Shown here: positions 34,700-47,396 of the stretch, one piece after another
Layout: every line of letters starts with the position of its first letter
How positions within the stretch are numbered: position 1 is the first letter of the stretch
DNA from: Scenedesmus sp. ARA3
Taxonomy: Eukaryota > Chlorophyta > Chlorophyceae > Sphaeropleales > Scenedesmaceae
DNA: 64,000 nucleotides
Assembly (NCBI GenBank): GCA_004335835.1
Contig: RWJK01001731.1
Span: forward strand, 124,426 to 188,425
Direction: 5' to 3'
Position numbers and translations under genes: made by a program
Notes under the pieces: generated by a model
Databases searched by the model: none
Told to the model about the DNA's origin: nothing
What the model saw: only the letters and a program-made list of their open reading frames with translations

Positions 34700-37600
34700 A
34701 TGGGTGCTGGCCAGTCCTCGCAGACGGTGCTCGGCTCGCAGGAGCATGAGCAGCTGCTGCAGAAGCTGGCTAGCAACCAGGACATAGAGTATGGCAGTGC
34801 TTTCTGGAACCAGCTCTTCAACCTGCAGCTGGCACTGGCGTCCCAGAACCCCAGCACTGTGCAGGATGCGCTACTGCCGCACTGCAGGCAGCTGATGGTG
34901 CACAATCTGATCACGCACAACTTCCAGGCAAGGAGCTGAGGCACTCAGCCCAAGCAGCTGCAGACGTTATATCTGGATCCAGCACATAACCACAGTGCCT
35001 GTGCATGCACAGCAGCACATTCCTTGCGTTGCTGCATGTTTGCTGGAGCTCACTTGCAGCCTCTGCTCTTCTAACTGGCACTGCTGCTGCAGAAGCTCGT
35101 GCTGCACACGCTTGACCTGGTGGGCCTAGCCCAGAATGGCAAGCCCTCCTTGGCAGTGTCAAACTCGCTGCACATGGTGTCAGTGGTCATCCAGTTCATT
35201 GTGGAGACGTGCAGCCCCAGTGCGCTCAGCATGGTGTTTGAGGTGGCACCCAATCTGCCTGCAGCAGTGCAAGGTGCGGCAAGCGCCTCCAGTGCTGTAC
35301 TTATTCTGGCGCTGCACAGCCAATGCATGGCTGTGCCTGATGGGAGATGCGCAGACTGCAAGCAAGGCTGGCCGTGCACGCAGCGTCCGCTGCTTTGTTT
35401 GTGCGCCTGCCAACTGGATGGCAGCGCATTGATCGCCATAAGCAATGACTAGCTGGGTTGCTGTCCTACTTGTGACTGCTTTCAAGCTGCTGGTGTACTG
35501 TCAGCAAATTTAAGTTCACGTTATTGATGCTCTGCAGGCCAGCCGTCACTGCTGCCGATGTTTATCAATAGGCTGGTGCTGCTGATCTGCAACCTGCAGC
35601 CAAGGTGAGCAGAGCCACTGCAGTGGCAGCAGTAGCAGCAGCAACAGCAGCTGCTGGACAGATGCATGGTGTTGCTGTAGTTGTCATGGCGCCAGCAAGG
35701 CAAGCTGCCCAAGACCGGTACAGCAACAGCATGTGTCAGCAGCTCGTTTCCTGCACAACGGTGTATCCATGTGCATTGCACTTGCATGTGCTCAGCTTCT
35801 GGCTGCCTGCCGTGCTGCTGCAGTGATGAGGTGTCGTACCTAGTGCTGCTGGAGGCGGTGCTGCTGCTGCTGGTGTGCTGCTCCACGCAGCTAAACACGC
35901 AGCAGACTGCAGCACCGCTGGGCAGCCAGCCGCTGCTGGAGGCACTCATGCAGCAGCAGCAGTCAGCGTCAGCGCTGGTGGGGGCGCTGCTGCAGCTGGT
36001 GGTGGCGCGACAGCCGCTGCCGCCCAAGCTGCAGCTGTATGTGCCTGCAGCGGATGGCAGTGGCACGACGGTGATGCGGCTGGTGCGCACTGCAGCAGGT
36101 GCGTGGCTGGCGGGCTTCTCTGGTGCTGGTTGCAGCGGCATAGCAGCGGCAAGGCAGCTGTGCTGCAGAAGCATGGAAAACGCTGGGCTTCTGTACATGC
36201 ATTGTAATTTGTGCTGCCATGGGTGTTTGTCGACAGATCAGCCTGTGCCAAGCTGCAGCCAAGCCACTCCGACGGCAGCAACAGATATGTGTTGTGACTA
36301 GCTCAGCCTCATTGTGACAGCTACCTGTTTGCCTGTGTAGCGCAACATGTGCCATGCCGTTGTCTGATGTGCTGCTGCTGCTGCTGCTGCTGCTGTCGTC
36401 TGTTTGCTTGCAGCTACGGTGCTGTGGATCCCTCTGCGGACGTACCAGTACATTGTACGGCACGGCAGCCACGCTGATGGTCCGCCTAGCCCCCTGGGGG
36501 ACCTGGCTTTGACACTGCTGCTGGTGCTAGCTCACTATCCAGCACACCATGCGCAGCTGGTCAATGGCGTGAAGGCGGGCTTGCAGGCCTTGCAGGACGA
36601 TGCAACAGGAGCAGACGCAGAGCAAGGCGGCAGGCTTAGCAGTGTAGCTGGAGCCAGGGGCCAGCCCAGCATCAGCTTTGCACGCCTGTATGACTACTTC
36701 GCTACAGGTGCGTGCCTCTTCCTATTGGCTGGCAAGGAGCTCTCCAAGCTGTGCAGTAAATTTGCAGACGGCAAGGATCTGCTACTGCTGCAGAGCTGCC
36801 TGCCTGCAGCGAGCAACACGATAGGGCTGGGCGCGCTCTCTGCACATTGATAGACATCGTGGTGTGGCCACTAGGCTCTCCCTTGTGTGGACCAACATTG
36901 ACATAGGACAATATGAGCGCATGCTGTGCTACACGTGTCTGGTGCCGCCACTGCCCCGCTGCTGGCGCGCAGGCCCCCAGAGTGAGGGCTCCACGCTGCT
37001 GCTGTACACGCTGCTGCATGGCAGCAAGTCCTTCCAGGAGTACGTGCTGGTGCGCAGCGACCCTGAGACGCTGCTGCTGCCGCTGCTACAGCAGCTGTAC
37101 AAGGCCAATAAGCGGCGAGCAAACCATCTGTACATGCTGCAGGTGCGTAAAAGATGATGGGTTGGAGCCTCCACCACTAAAAAGCACATGCTGGCTCCAG
37201 CTAGCTCATTGTGCCTGGTGCTGCTGAGAATGGCAGAGTGGTGCGACAGCTCACCCTTGGGTCACCTGGGCTTGCCAAACTGTCACGCACTGCCGTACTC
37301 AGAAACACATAGTTGCTGACGTGCCGCTGCCATGCATGCTGCTGTTGCCGTTACCTGCAGATCATCGTGCTCATCCTGAGCCAGGACACCAGCTTCAGCC
37401 ACAACATCCACAAGGTGATGCTGCCGGGCGTCGTGCCCTGGTACCGCGAGCGCGTGCTCAGCAAGATCAGCCTGGGCAGCCTGGTGGCGGTGGTGCTGCT
37501 GCGGTGGGTGGCCGGCCTGGTGTTGATTTCACCGGTTTGTGTGGATTGGTAACAATTGGCAATGTGGCAGGGCAGCTGAAGCGTCGTTGCGGTGCTACTT

Positions 37601-38618
37601 TGGTGAATGGGCGGTGCTTGAGGGATGTCAGAAGGCCGGTCGGTGGAGTGCAGGGTGACCAGGCCCTCAGCAGGATTAGGTAGGAGGTCCAGCAGGGCAG
37701 GACATGCTTTGATTGTGCACACACAACAGATGCCACAACCATGCAAGCACTCAGCACATTCGGCTTTGCAGCTTCACCATGCAGCATGCAACTTAACGGT
37801 GGAGATGCATATTGACTTTCACTGCGGCCCTGCTGTTGTGCTGGCGACTGCAGGACTGCGCACCAGAATGTGGGCCAGCTGCAGGACCTGTACCTGCCAA
37901 CCAACACGCTGGCAGCGCTGGCCAACCTAGCACCACAGGTGAACACACCAGTACACTCAGCAGTGCACCAGCGTCGGCATCTTGTGCCACCACAGTTTCT
38001 CGCAGCTGCACAGCAGGCAGCAGGGTATGCCGTGCCTTCCCTGTTCCAAATGCTGCTACCATAAATACATGCTGCCACATGCACGTGTGCTCGTGCACAT
38101 CCTGTTGTACTGCACACACCTGCATGCATGGTGCTTTGTCAAGTTGCCACAGATGATCAATGTATCGCTGCTTGTGCTGCGACTGCAGGTCAGCGGGCTG
38201 CACAGCCATGCCGCGCAGCGCCTGGTGGGGCTGACCAGCCTGCTGGCGAAGCGCTGGCTGAAGCTGAGCCAGGCACTGGGCAGCAGCGGCCCCAACCAGG
38301 ACATACAGGTGAGGGCTGGGGCTGCAAGCACACTGCTGAGCTAGACCAGGCTGGCGGGCTGTGATGGCAGCCACTGCATGGCAGCATGCAACAAGGACGC
38401 AAGGCGCGACCATGCGGCCCTGTAGAAACCGTTGTTTCAGGAGCAACATGCATGAAGTTGTGTCAGGACATGGCAGCTGCTCTGGCTGGCTAACGTTGCG
38501 GAGTGCTGTCGGCGTGCCGCATATGCTTGCTTTAGCATGTGGGCTGTGCAAGCAAGCACAGCACGTGTGGCCAAACCTGTGCCCCCATGCCCCAAACACA
38601 ATCAACCTCATGCTGCTG

Positions 38619-38657
<39 letters not shown>

Positions 38658-39768
38658 GGTCTGGCGCTGTCCCTGCGTCCAGGTGCTGCACGACTTCCTG
38701 CGCATCCTGCTGGAGGTGGTCAATACCGTGCTCAGCCTCAACCTGGGCCGCAACCCGGAGCTGGTCTACGCGCTGCTGCACAGGCAGGAGCTGGCGGCGC
38801 AGCTGCGGGGGCGCGAAGGGCTGGCGGAGCTGGCCGAAAACCTGCAGGTGGGCGCGGGGAGAAGGGGCTGGCAGCAGTGTGGCTGTTGGGTGCGGGTGGC
38901 TGTGGGACAGCAGGGAAAATCGGTGTGTTGTTGCTTGGCTGTGGGACACAGGCGCGTGGTGTGAAGACACAGCAACCTGCTGCGGCATGGGTGACGGCTT
39001 CATGCTGCAGCTTGCACTTGCTGCATTGCAGCAGAAAAGATGTGTTCTGCTGCTGACAGCTCATGCGCTGCTGCCACCTGCACGCGCAGGCTGTGATTGA
39101 CTTCTTCAACAGCCGGCTGGACTCGGTCAACGGCGGCCAGGCAGCAGCGCCCGAGGGGCAGGCAGACTGGAGTGTGGGCAGGGTGCTGGAGCTGGTGCAG
39201 ACCTTTGCGCAGGTGGGTGCTGGAGGCACAGCAGCACAGTGCCGTGCTGCTGATTATTTGCGGGCTGTGCATGCCTTGCCTAGCTTCTTGAAATTGCGCG
39301 GATTGTGTCCTTGGCTGGTTCGGCGTGTAAAGCCGTCACCCACAGCAGAAACTGAGGTGGCACAGCACATATCAATGCTTCAAAACTGCATAGCAGCTTG
39401 TATTGCTGCGCTGCACCCCCAACACTTACTTTGATTTGCTGCCCCTGTGCCTGCGGTTGTGCTCCGCGTGTGCCCCTGCTGCTTCGGCCCCTGACCTGCA
39501 GTCCTGGCGTGGCGAGCGCCTCAAGCAGCTGCCTGAGCTGCGCTTTGTGTATGAGGAGGAGGCCGCGCCCGAGGAGTTCTTCGTGCCCTACTGCTGGTCG
39601 CTGGCAGTTGCGGCAACCGGGGGCCGGCTGCTGAGCTGGAACCTGGGCGCAGTGGCGTTGCTGCAGGTGGCTGGGGTTGAGGGTGATGATGCGCTGCTGG
39701 AGGGGCAGACCAGCAATGCATCCTCGTCCTGGTCGGAAGAGGCGATGATGGCTGACTCTCAGGTGTAG
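34700..39768 (+). CDS. DYM: Dymeclin (DYM homologue, Golgi-associated)
   Basis: Twelve exons give 727 residues with every phase closing: 34700-34927, 35093-35273, 35538-35604, 35824-36098, 36414-36707, 36907-37142, 37361-37503, 37854-37938, 38189-38308, 38683-38847, 39090-39212, 39502-39768. The start MGAGQSS is an N-myristoylation context, as in human DYM. Family blocks in order are [113 protein letters not shown] and [20 protein letters not shown]. Dymeclin is a soluble protein shuttling between cytosol and Golgi, needed for secretory trafficking. The conserved part reaches residue ~700, with a short acidic tail after it. Intron 1 uses a GC donor (CAG|GCAAGG). Confidence 0.96.
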
Positions 39769-40808
39769 CAGGTCAACAGCGAATTGCTGTTGCTGTGTAG
39801 CCTCATGGGTGCAGCTAGCTGCGCTGTGTGGGTGCTGCACAGGAGGGCCGTCTTCAGCTGCAGCAAGTGCTTGCAAGCCAGTGGCTGGCTTGACAACTCT
39901 GCTGTTTCAGCATGGTCATAGCCATGATGTCCATGGTCTGGTTTTGTCATTTGTGCGGTTTTGCCTGCAGTTTCTGCTGTGCCGTCATCATGCACTATTG
40001 TAACAGATGTACAGTCATCGCACTGCTTGTCGGTTGGGCTGCCTGCCTATCAGGCACAGGCGGTTGAAAATGCAGCGTTCATCATGCCTGGTCTGTCCTG
40101 TTCTCATGAAAACATAATCATGTTACCAGCAAACACGGTCATTGGCGCCCAGCTAGCTGCGCAGCACTGCGCATGGCATTAACTCATCAATGGCGATCGC
40201 CTGTTGTTAAGCAGCACACACGCAAGCCAAAGTTGCCTGCTTTCTCAGCAGCAGTCAAAGCTGTGGTCATCACAACTGCAAGCCTCACATGCAGGCGCTG
40301 CCAGCACTAAAGCGATCTAACCAACCGCAATAACAGCTGTCGTCCCCAAATCATGAAGTACACCATCCTGGCTGCAGGCATCACTTGTGTTGTACTGTTT
40401 GTCAACTGAGGATGCGTAAGTATTTGTCCATCATTGGCATGGTAGAATTGTCATGCCGCTGAATCGGGTGCAGCAAGCCACAGCTCGCAAGGAAAGAATC
40501 AATTGGGATGGGTCACGTGTGCAGGGCTGCCTGCACCACCAACAAGATACACTGGCGCCCAGCTAAGACGCCCACCCCTCAACCAAACACACCTAGCTGT
40601 GCATGCACACACAGCTAGCTAGCCAGGTGCCTAGCCAGCACCAGCCGCACCCCGCTTGCAGGTGCAGGCTGCATGGCGCCAGTCAAGGCACAGCACGCTG
40701 ACATGCGCCAGCCCACAACAGCACTCTCACTGACCAGCTGCTTGATCAGAAGATGCCCCTGCCGCATCAGAAGATGCCCCTGCCGCATCAGAAGATGCCC
40801 CTGCCGCA
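39769..40808. other. Convergent intergenic region, dymeclin/FtsZ1
   Basis: 1,040 bases of 3' flank for two converging genes. It contains the dymeclin TGTAA (39999-40003) and, at its right end, most of a 21-bp tandem repeat. No coding sequence is recognised. Confidence 0.5.
39999..40003 (+). terminator. TGTAA polyadenylation signal, dymeclin
   Basis: TGTAA 231 bases after the dymeclin stop codon, in the expected orientation. Confidence 0.5.
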
Positions 40809-40824
40809 TCAGAAGATGCCCCTA
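40745..40824 (-). repeat. 21-bp tandem repeat spanning the FtsZ1 stop codon
   Basis: Four copies (the last partial) of ATCAGAAGATGCCCCTGCCG plus C start at 40745, 40766, 40787 and 40808. On the coding strand each copy reads Gly-Arg-Gly-Ile-Phe-stop in the FtsZ1 frame. The end of the protein is thus repeated with its TGA through the start of the 3' UTR. Confidence 0.95.
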
Positions 40825-43800
40825 CCCCACAGCTTGACTGGCTTCTCCTGCGCAGCATACACGGCGTCCTCAAAGTCGCTGCTGCTGCTCTCCGCTGCTG
40901 CGGGTGCCGGCGCTGCTGCTGCTGCTGCAGGCCTGGCGCGCGCCGCGCCGCCGCGCCTCCTGTTGTCTGACTTGAACAGCGTCTCCTCATAGTCCTGGCT
41001 GAAGCCTGTGGCAATGATGGTCACGTGCAGCTCGCCCGTGTACCTGCACAACAGCATGACACGGCACGGCGCGGTCAGCGGTGCATGGACAAGCCCAGGC
41101 AACGAAGTGCTTGATACTGGCTTAGAAGGAACATGTGACAACAGCACAGCGCGTCAGCTGCTGGCAGCTGCCATTGCTGCCCAGAAGTTGGGTGCTATGC
41201 AGGGTGCGTGCTGTGCTGTTTGCAGGTTTCTAGTCAAGCATGCATACCACTGCGAACACGTGTACAAAGTACATGCTGCGTGTATCTGCATGTTGCACTC
41301 ACCGCTCATCCACCACAGCGCCAAAGATGATGTTGGCTGAGGGGTCGGCCAGGCTGGTGACCACCTCTGACACGCGGTTCACGTCCATGCTGCAGGCACA
41401 CGGCGGGGCAGCACATACAATGTGTCAGCTACATGGCAGCCTGTCACATGCAAATGCCTAATGCACCGGAGCAAGCAGCAGCAATTCCAGGGAAGCCCTG
41501 AAAGGCATGGCAATACCTCAGCGCAGCACGACCACCAACACACGATTGCAGACGAGCAGATCTGCCTGTCTCTGCGCATGAGTTGTTCTGGCTGGCTCTT
41601 CGACTCACAGTGTGAGGTCTGTGCCGCCGGTGATGTTGTACACGATGCCTGCAGGACAAGGAGCATGTGCAGCACACGCGTCAGCATAACCGCAACGAAT
41701 GACAAAGCGCACAGGGAATTGCTGCAGTCGTGCTTTTGCCCAAGCCATACACTGCCTGTTACTTTGATTGTGCGATCAGAAGTAGGAGTGCTGAAAGGTG
41801 TCTGCTATTACTTCGCTCTCATCAGCACCTGAAGCACACACGCACGAACGAAGCATCAACCTGCAGCATGCACTGCAAATATGCACCTCTTGCTCCCCAA
41901 CACACCTGTGGCGCGCTCCACGCTCTGCTGGATGAGTGGGGCGCTCACTGCAGCCAGCGCCGCCTGCTCAGCCCTGTCAGGGCCAGCAGCACAGCCCACG
42001 CCCAGCATGGCAGTGCCTGCAGCCGCCACAAGCAACACCCAGCATGGTTGAGACCACTGCAGCACGTGCCTCTGCATGCGGTGTAAAGACCTGTCTGTAG
42101 TACACAGTTACAGAAGTGCCATACACCCTGCTACATGCAGTGTTTGCCACAGCAGGTGCTGCTACTGATTTGCGCGCCCTGCTGCTGCTGCCGCCGCACC
42201 TGCGTTGGAGATGATGGCCTTCACGTCAGCAAAGTCCACGTTGATGAGGCCTGGCACGGTGATGATGTCGCTGATGCCCTGGCAACAGCAACACACAGCA
42301 CAACAGGAGGCGTACAGGACAATTTGGAACATTGTCCAAGGCTGAACTGAGCTCAGGCTAGATGTTAACAGCTTCTAACGACGCATCAGCAAGCTACAGT
42401 AACAGGCAGTGCAATAATTTGATGTAGAGTCTTGATTGACAATGAGAGACGCTCTCTGTGTTGCTGCCACAACAAACAGCCCAGCTCTGCACAAGGCTGT
42501 AGCGCTGTTATCGCGAACTTCCAGCCGCCTGCAGTCGCTTCTGCTTGGCTGTTGCCAGACCAGCACCGCATCAAGCCCAACTGCACTTGAATGCGTGTGC
42601 ATGTGTGCGTGCGTGTGTGCCTCACCTGCACGCCCTGCCTGAGCACGTCATCAGCCAGGCTGAAAGCGTCGGTCAGGCTTGTGGAGTCGCCAGACACCTG
42701 CACGGCAAGCAGCAGCAGCAGTAGCGGGCTCAGCACATACCAGACAACCGGATACAAACCACGAGGAGCGGCAACGCACTGCTGGTGCTGCTGCCGCTGG
42801 TGGTGGTGTAAGCAGCACCCTCCCAAGGGTGAGCGTCCTCATGGGCTGCCCAGCAGCTGCCTTCTGCTGTGTCCACAAGCCCAGCGGCTGCGCACCCTCA
42901 ACCTTCATGGTGCAACACACTGCTGTTTGTTGACGCAATGCAACGCACCTCCAGCAGCTTGTCGTTGGGGATGACGATCACGCTGTCCACTGAGTCACGC
43001 AGCGCCTCAATGCCTGCGATGGCCTGCGTGCAGCGCCGCCTGCCCTCAAAGGAGAAGGGGTAACTGCGAACACAACAATACAGCAGTGCACATACAGATG
43101 GTGAGGCAGTGCAAAAGTGTGGACGGCCGTGGTTGGTAACATACTGTGTTGTGCTGGATCACAATGGGTGCCGCTGGGGTCTCTTTATCATTATCGTTGC
43201 AGTTGCTGGACCTCCCACTGCATGTGCATGGCCTGCATGTAGACGCGTCACGCCACGGCCGCAGCGTACTCACGTGACAACGCCAACAGTCAGGATGCCT
43301 GCACAGCACAAGGCCAGCACAAAGCATACGTCATTTAAGAGCCCACGGGTCTTGCAAGCCCTTACGCGTGCAACAAGTACATCGTCATGCACGCCAGACG
43401 CCATCAGGCACATGCCAGGATCTGCTGCATGGCTTTTGCTTGTTATGTGATGCTGTAACAGCTGCTGCATGTGCTGGCTGCTGTGCTGCTGTGCCCTGCA
43501 GTTTGTTGGCGCTGCTGTGTCACGCACCTGCATCCTTGCTGGTCTGTGCCACGATGGGGGCAGCACCAGTGCCTGTGCCGCCACCCATACCAGCAGTCAC
43601 AAACACCAGGTCTGCACCAGCAACCATCTGCAGCAGCAGCATGAAGCTTGTCAGGGCATTCAAGTGCAGCTCAGTAATATTGCTCTTGCAGCTCAGTGAT
43701 ACTTGCTGCTGTGTTGCGCATCCCTTGCACGCCAGTGCTTGTATCCACAATGCCACTAGTGCATCTGTCGACAGCATCCCTTGAGTGCCTCACCTTCTGC

Positions 43801-44529
43801 AGCCCCTCCTGGCTCTCCAGCGCTGCAATCTTGCCGATCTCTGGGTTGCCGCCGCAGCCCAGGCCACGCGTGGACTCGCTGCCAATCTGCATGCGGTTCT
43901 CGCAGCGGTGGTGCGACAGCGCCTGCGCATCTGTGTTCACAGCCCAGAACTCAATGCCCTGCAGCAGAGAAGAGCAGCAAGCAGGGGCAGGGCTAAGGCT
44001 TGAGCGGGCAGCAGCTGCCTGGCAAGCTCCCTTGGGCGCTGCTGTGGAAGCCTTGAGGACACCCCAGGTGTCATCCAGACACAATGTTGATGACTTTCTG
44101 CTGCGTGCTCCACCCTGCCCACGATTGCACTGCTGCACTTTGCAACTGCTGCAATTGCTGAGCTTTAGGCACACCTGCAGGCCGGTCTCCAACATACGGT
44201 TGAGAGCGTTGCCACCACCTGTGAGAACACAGTAGCAGTTGTCGGTTACTGTACCCTGACCTAGTGCAGCTGCTGCTTTGCTGCATGCAGCAGCACCCAC
44301 CTCCACCAACACCGATAACCTTGATCCTGGCATCTCCATTTGTGCTTGGTGCCGCACTGAAGCTGTTACCGCTGCGCACGACCATGTAGGGCTTGCTGCT
44401 GTTGTCCCTGGCCTCGTCCAGCGGCCTCAGCTGGCGCCTCAGACGACTTCCAGTACTCCAGGTAGCTGCATGATGGGCGCGAGGCACTGCCTGCCTGCCG
44501 CCCGCGAGGCTGTGAGCTTTGAGAGCCAT
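40809..44529 (-). CDS. FTSZ1: Chloroplast division protein FtsZ1
   Basis: Twelve exons (44301-44529, 44175-44218, 43794-43958, 43528-43627, 43274-43298, 42949-43063, 42626-42697, 42200-42278, 41906-42016, 41609-41648, 41303-41389, 40809-41043) give 433 residues. A basic, Ala/Ser-rich transit peptide (about 60 residues) precedes [10 protein letters not shown]. GTPase motifs follow: [11 protein letters not shown], the tubulin signature [33 protein letters not shown] and the synergy loop [48 protein letters not shown] and [16 protein letters not shown] favour FtsZ1 over FtsZ2. The tail ends WGRGIF, like the aromatic end of plant FtsZ1. It polymerises with FtsZ2 into the stromal Z ring. Exon 5 is a 25-nt microexon. 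Confidence 0.96.
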
Positions 44530-45059
44530 GGTGTTGCGGTGTTCCAGTTGACAGCTGGATCCCGAAAAGGCTAACAGCAATTGATCGATTAAATTGACAT
44601 CGATTGTGATGCCATTGCCTCCGGATGGCACGATCAGTGCAGGCAGTACCGTTACATGCGAGTTTGACTTTTGTAACTAACTCCCTGCTGACACGGCACC
44701 GCCACTTCAATCGTGCAAAGCTCTGAACTTTTTGATATCTTGACCGATGTAAGTTCAGTGGTGAGATCCAAGTCGCGGCCGATGGCAGCAGCCTGGTGGC
44801 ACGAGATGTGTGTGCAACAAGATCACCCCAGCAGTGGATGATGCATTATCTATGACGACATCCACGCAAGGCTTTATCAAGACAACTGCGCTGCGTGGTA
44901 CAGCACACTCATCTGCTAGTCAATGGGCGTCAAGGCCCGCATGAACCTACGACCCAGCTGAGCGGCTGCAGCCGCACCATGCGCTGCACGCAGCATGACC
45001 AACCAGCCACTCTCGCAGCATTCTCGCAGTGTGATGTGCCAACACCTGCCGTAGTGAGC
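44530..45059. other. Short intergenic region, FtsZ1 promoter and beta-helix gene 3' side
   Basis: 530 bases. A TTACA at 44652-44656 (minus-strand TGTAA) is only ~120 bases upstream of the FtsZ1 start. If it serves the upstream beta-helix gene, that 3' UTR would reach the FtsZ1 promoter. Confidence 0.4.
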
Positions 45060-46748
45060 TCAAGCACGTGCGCTGTCATCGCTTTCCCCAGCAACAACAT
45101 CTGCATCCTTGAAGCGCGCATGCGGCAGCGCCTGCAGCCGTTGCAGCGCACGCCCACCACCTCCAGTACCGCCGCTGGCTCCAGCAGACGCATGCCTGCT
45201 GCCCGTCTGCTGTGACGCCACTTCAACCTCTGCATCCTGATAGTACCTACAGCCCTGCTGCCTGTGTTGGCCCCACAGCGCATGCACCCCCAGCTGCTGC
45301 ATCAGCAGTGCCCTGGCGCGCCTGCCCTCCTGCTGCAGCCGCTGCCACTGCGCCTGCAGCTGCTCCTTGGGCAGGCTGCGCAGCAGCACCACTGCCAGCC
45401 GAACCACAAACACAACATTCACAGCCACCACCAAGCCCCCCAACACCTCCTTGAACACAGCTAGGGCTGGGCTCCTATCCATCCATGCACCCAATCCAGC
45501 TGCTGAGCTGCTTGCAGCATCCATTGGCAGGAATGCTAGCGCTGCATATGTGGTGAGCAGCTGGCAGCCCAACGATGCATACGCCAGCAGCTGCACCTGG
45601 CGGCAAGCCATAGGCTTGAAGCGCAGCAGCAGCAGCAGGATGAGCGCAAGCACAGCATTAGCCAGCAGCGTGGAATAGAACGGCCCCGTGCGGTGCGCTG
45701 TTGATGCAGCCACGGCAAGCCACAGCGTCTGAACCAGCTCCACCACCTGCCACCAATACACTTGCGGCCTGTAATGCAGGTACAAGAAGCCAAGGTGACG
45801 CTGCACGCCTGGCTCAGTCAACCGGCCTCGCATTGCCCACAACAGCACCGCAACAGCAACAGGAAGCACCCCAAAAAGCAGCACAACAAGTGGCACGCCC
45901 AGCCCCAGCATCCAGCGCCTATGCACCTGGCTACCGCACTGCACGTCGACATCCAGCAACCAAAGCTGTACAGCAGGCAGCTGGCCGGTCTTGTCGCCAT
46001 GCAGCTCAATGCAGGCAAACAGGCTGAGAGTAACTTTGGCCAGGTTTGTGAGGAAGAAGAACACAATGACCATGAACAGCACACCACACCACACACCATA
46101 GCGCCTGGCGGGTATCCCCTGCTGCTGTGCTCCTTGACCCATCCCACCTGCTGTTGCCGCACTGCTGGTTGCTGCTGTGTGTGGCCCTGCTGCCGCCCCA
46201 CCATGCTGTGCTGGCAATGTGTCACTGTCTACGCAGCCAGCAGGTGCAAGCTCCACAGTACCATAACGACCCGCGCCTTCTGCTGAAGCCTGCTGCAGGT
46301 GCTGCGCCCTGTGCCATTCATCCAGCCCTGGAACAAAACCACCCAAGCCGCCTGAAGCAGCAGGAGCTACATGCGCAGCTGCCCCAGGCTGCTTGCTGCG
46401 CTGCCTGTGCACCCGCCAACACCTGTACGTGTGCCAGCAGCCGTGCAGCTGCACAGCAGCAGCCCTGCGCAGCCACTCCAGCAGCAGCGTCAGCACAAAG
46501 AACCCTGCTGGCGCGCACACAAAAACCAGCGCACGCAGCACGCCAAGCGGCATGCGACCAGATGCAGCGGGGCTGTATGCATCATAGTGCTGCTGCTGCC
46601 GAGGCAGGAGGCACTCCAGGGCCAATGCATCTGAGCTGGTACCACTCCACAGGCTGGCCAGGGCAGTGAAGGGCACAGCCAGGGAGGAGGGCCAGGGTAC
46701 TTGCAGCCCGGCAATCACCAGCATGTACTGCGGCAGCAGCATGCGCAG

Positions 46749-46791
<43 letters not shown>

Positions 46792-47306
46792 TTTGAGCAA
46801 GGAAGAACGCAGCTGGTAGGCAAGGCCCCCACCTCCGCTCACATAATGTGCACACTGCGTGCAGACTATGCGCAAACTAGGTGCACAGTATGCAGATGCA
46901 TTAGGCTGATGTTTCGCAACAGATGGGCTTCTGTTCCCTCAGCACGAAACTCACCTGCATGTATAGCACCAGCACTCGCAGCACACTGGATGGCAGGGCG
47001 CTCTCTGCGCTGCCGCCATTGCTGCACATTGCTGGCACAGCCGATGGCAGCTGCTGGCCTGCTGCGCTGCCGCTGCCGGCTGCAGCAGCCCACCGCTGCA
47101 GCACCGTGCTGTCTGTGGAGGTGCTGAAGTGCACCATGAGGCGGATCAGCAGCAGCATCAGCAACGCGCCGATGGCATACAGCGCTGCCAGGGACTGCCA
47201 TGCCAGGCACCTCCTGCATGTGAACTGGTGTGCTGTGCAGTAGCCGGGGGCGCATGCGGCACACAGCGGGCCAGCGTAGCCCTCCCTGGGTGGTGTGTGT
47301 TTGTGC

Positions 47307-47396
<90 letters not shown>

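Noticed and set aside
40809..44529. FtsZ2 assignment, suggested by GGNPEIG
   Set aside because: The C-terminal half (TAMLGVG, NRAEQA-type helix, [19 protein letters not shown]) and the aromatic tail fit FtsZ1, and no FtsZ2-type ARC6-binding C-terminal peptide is present.
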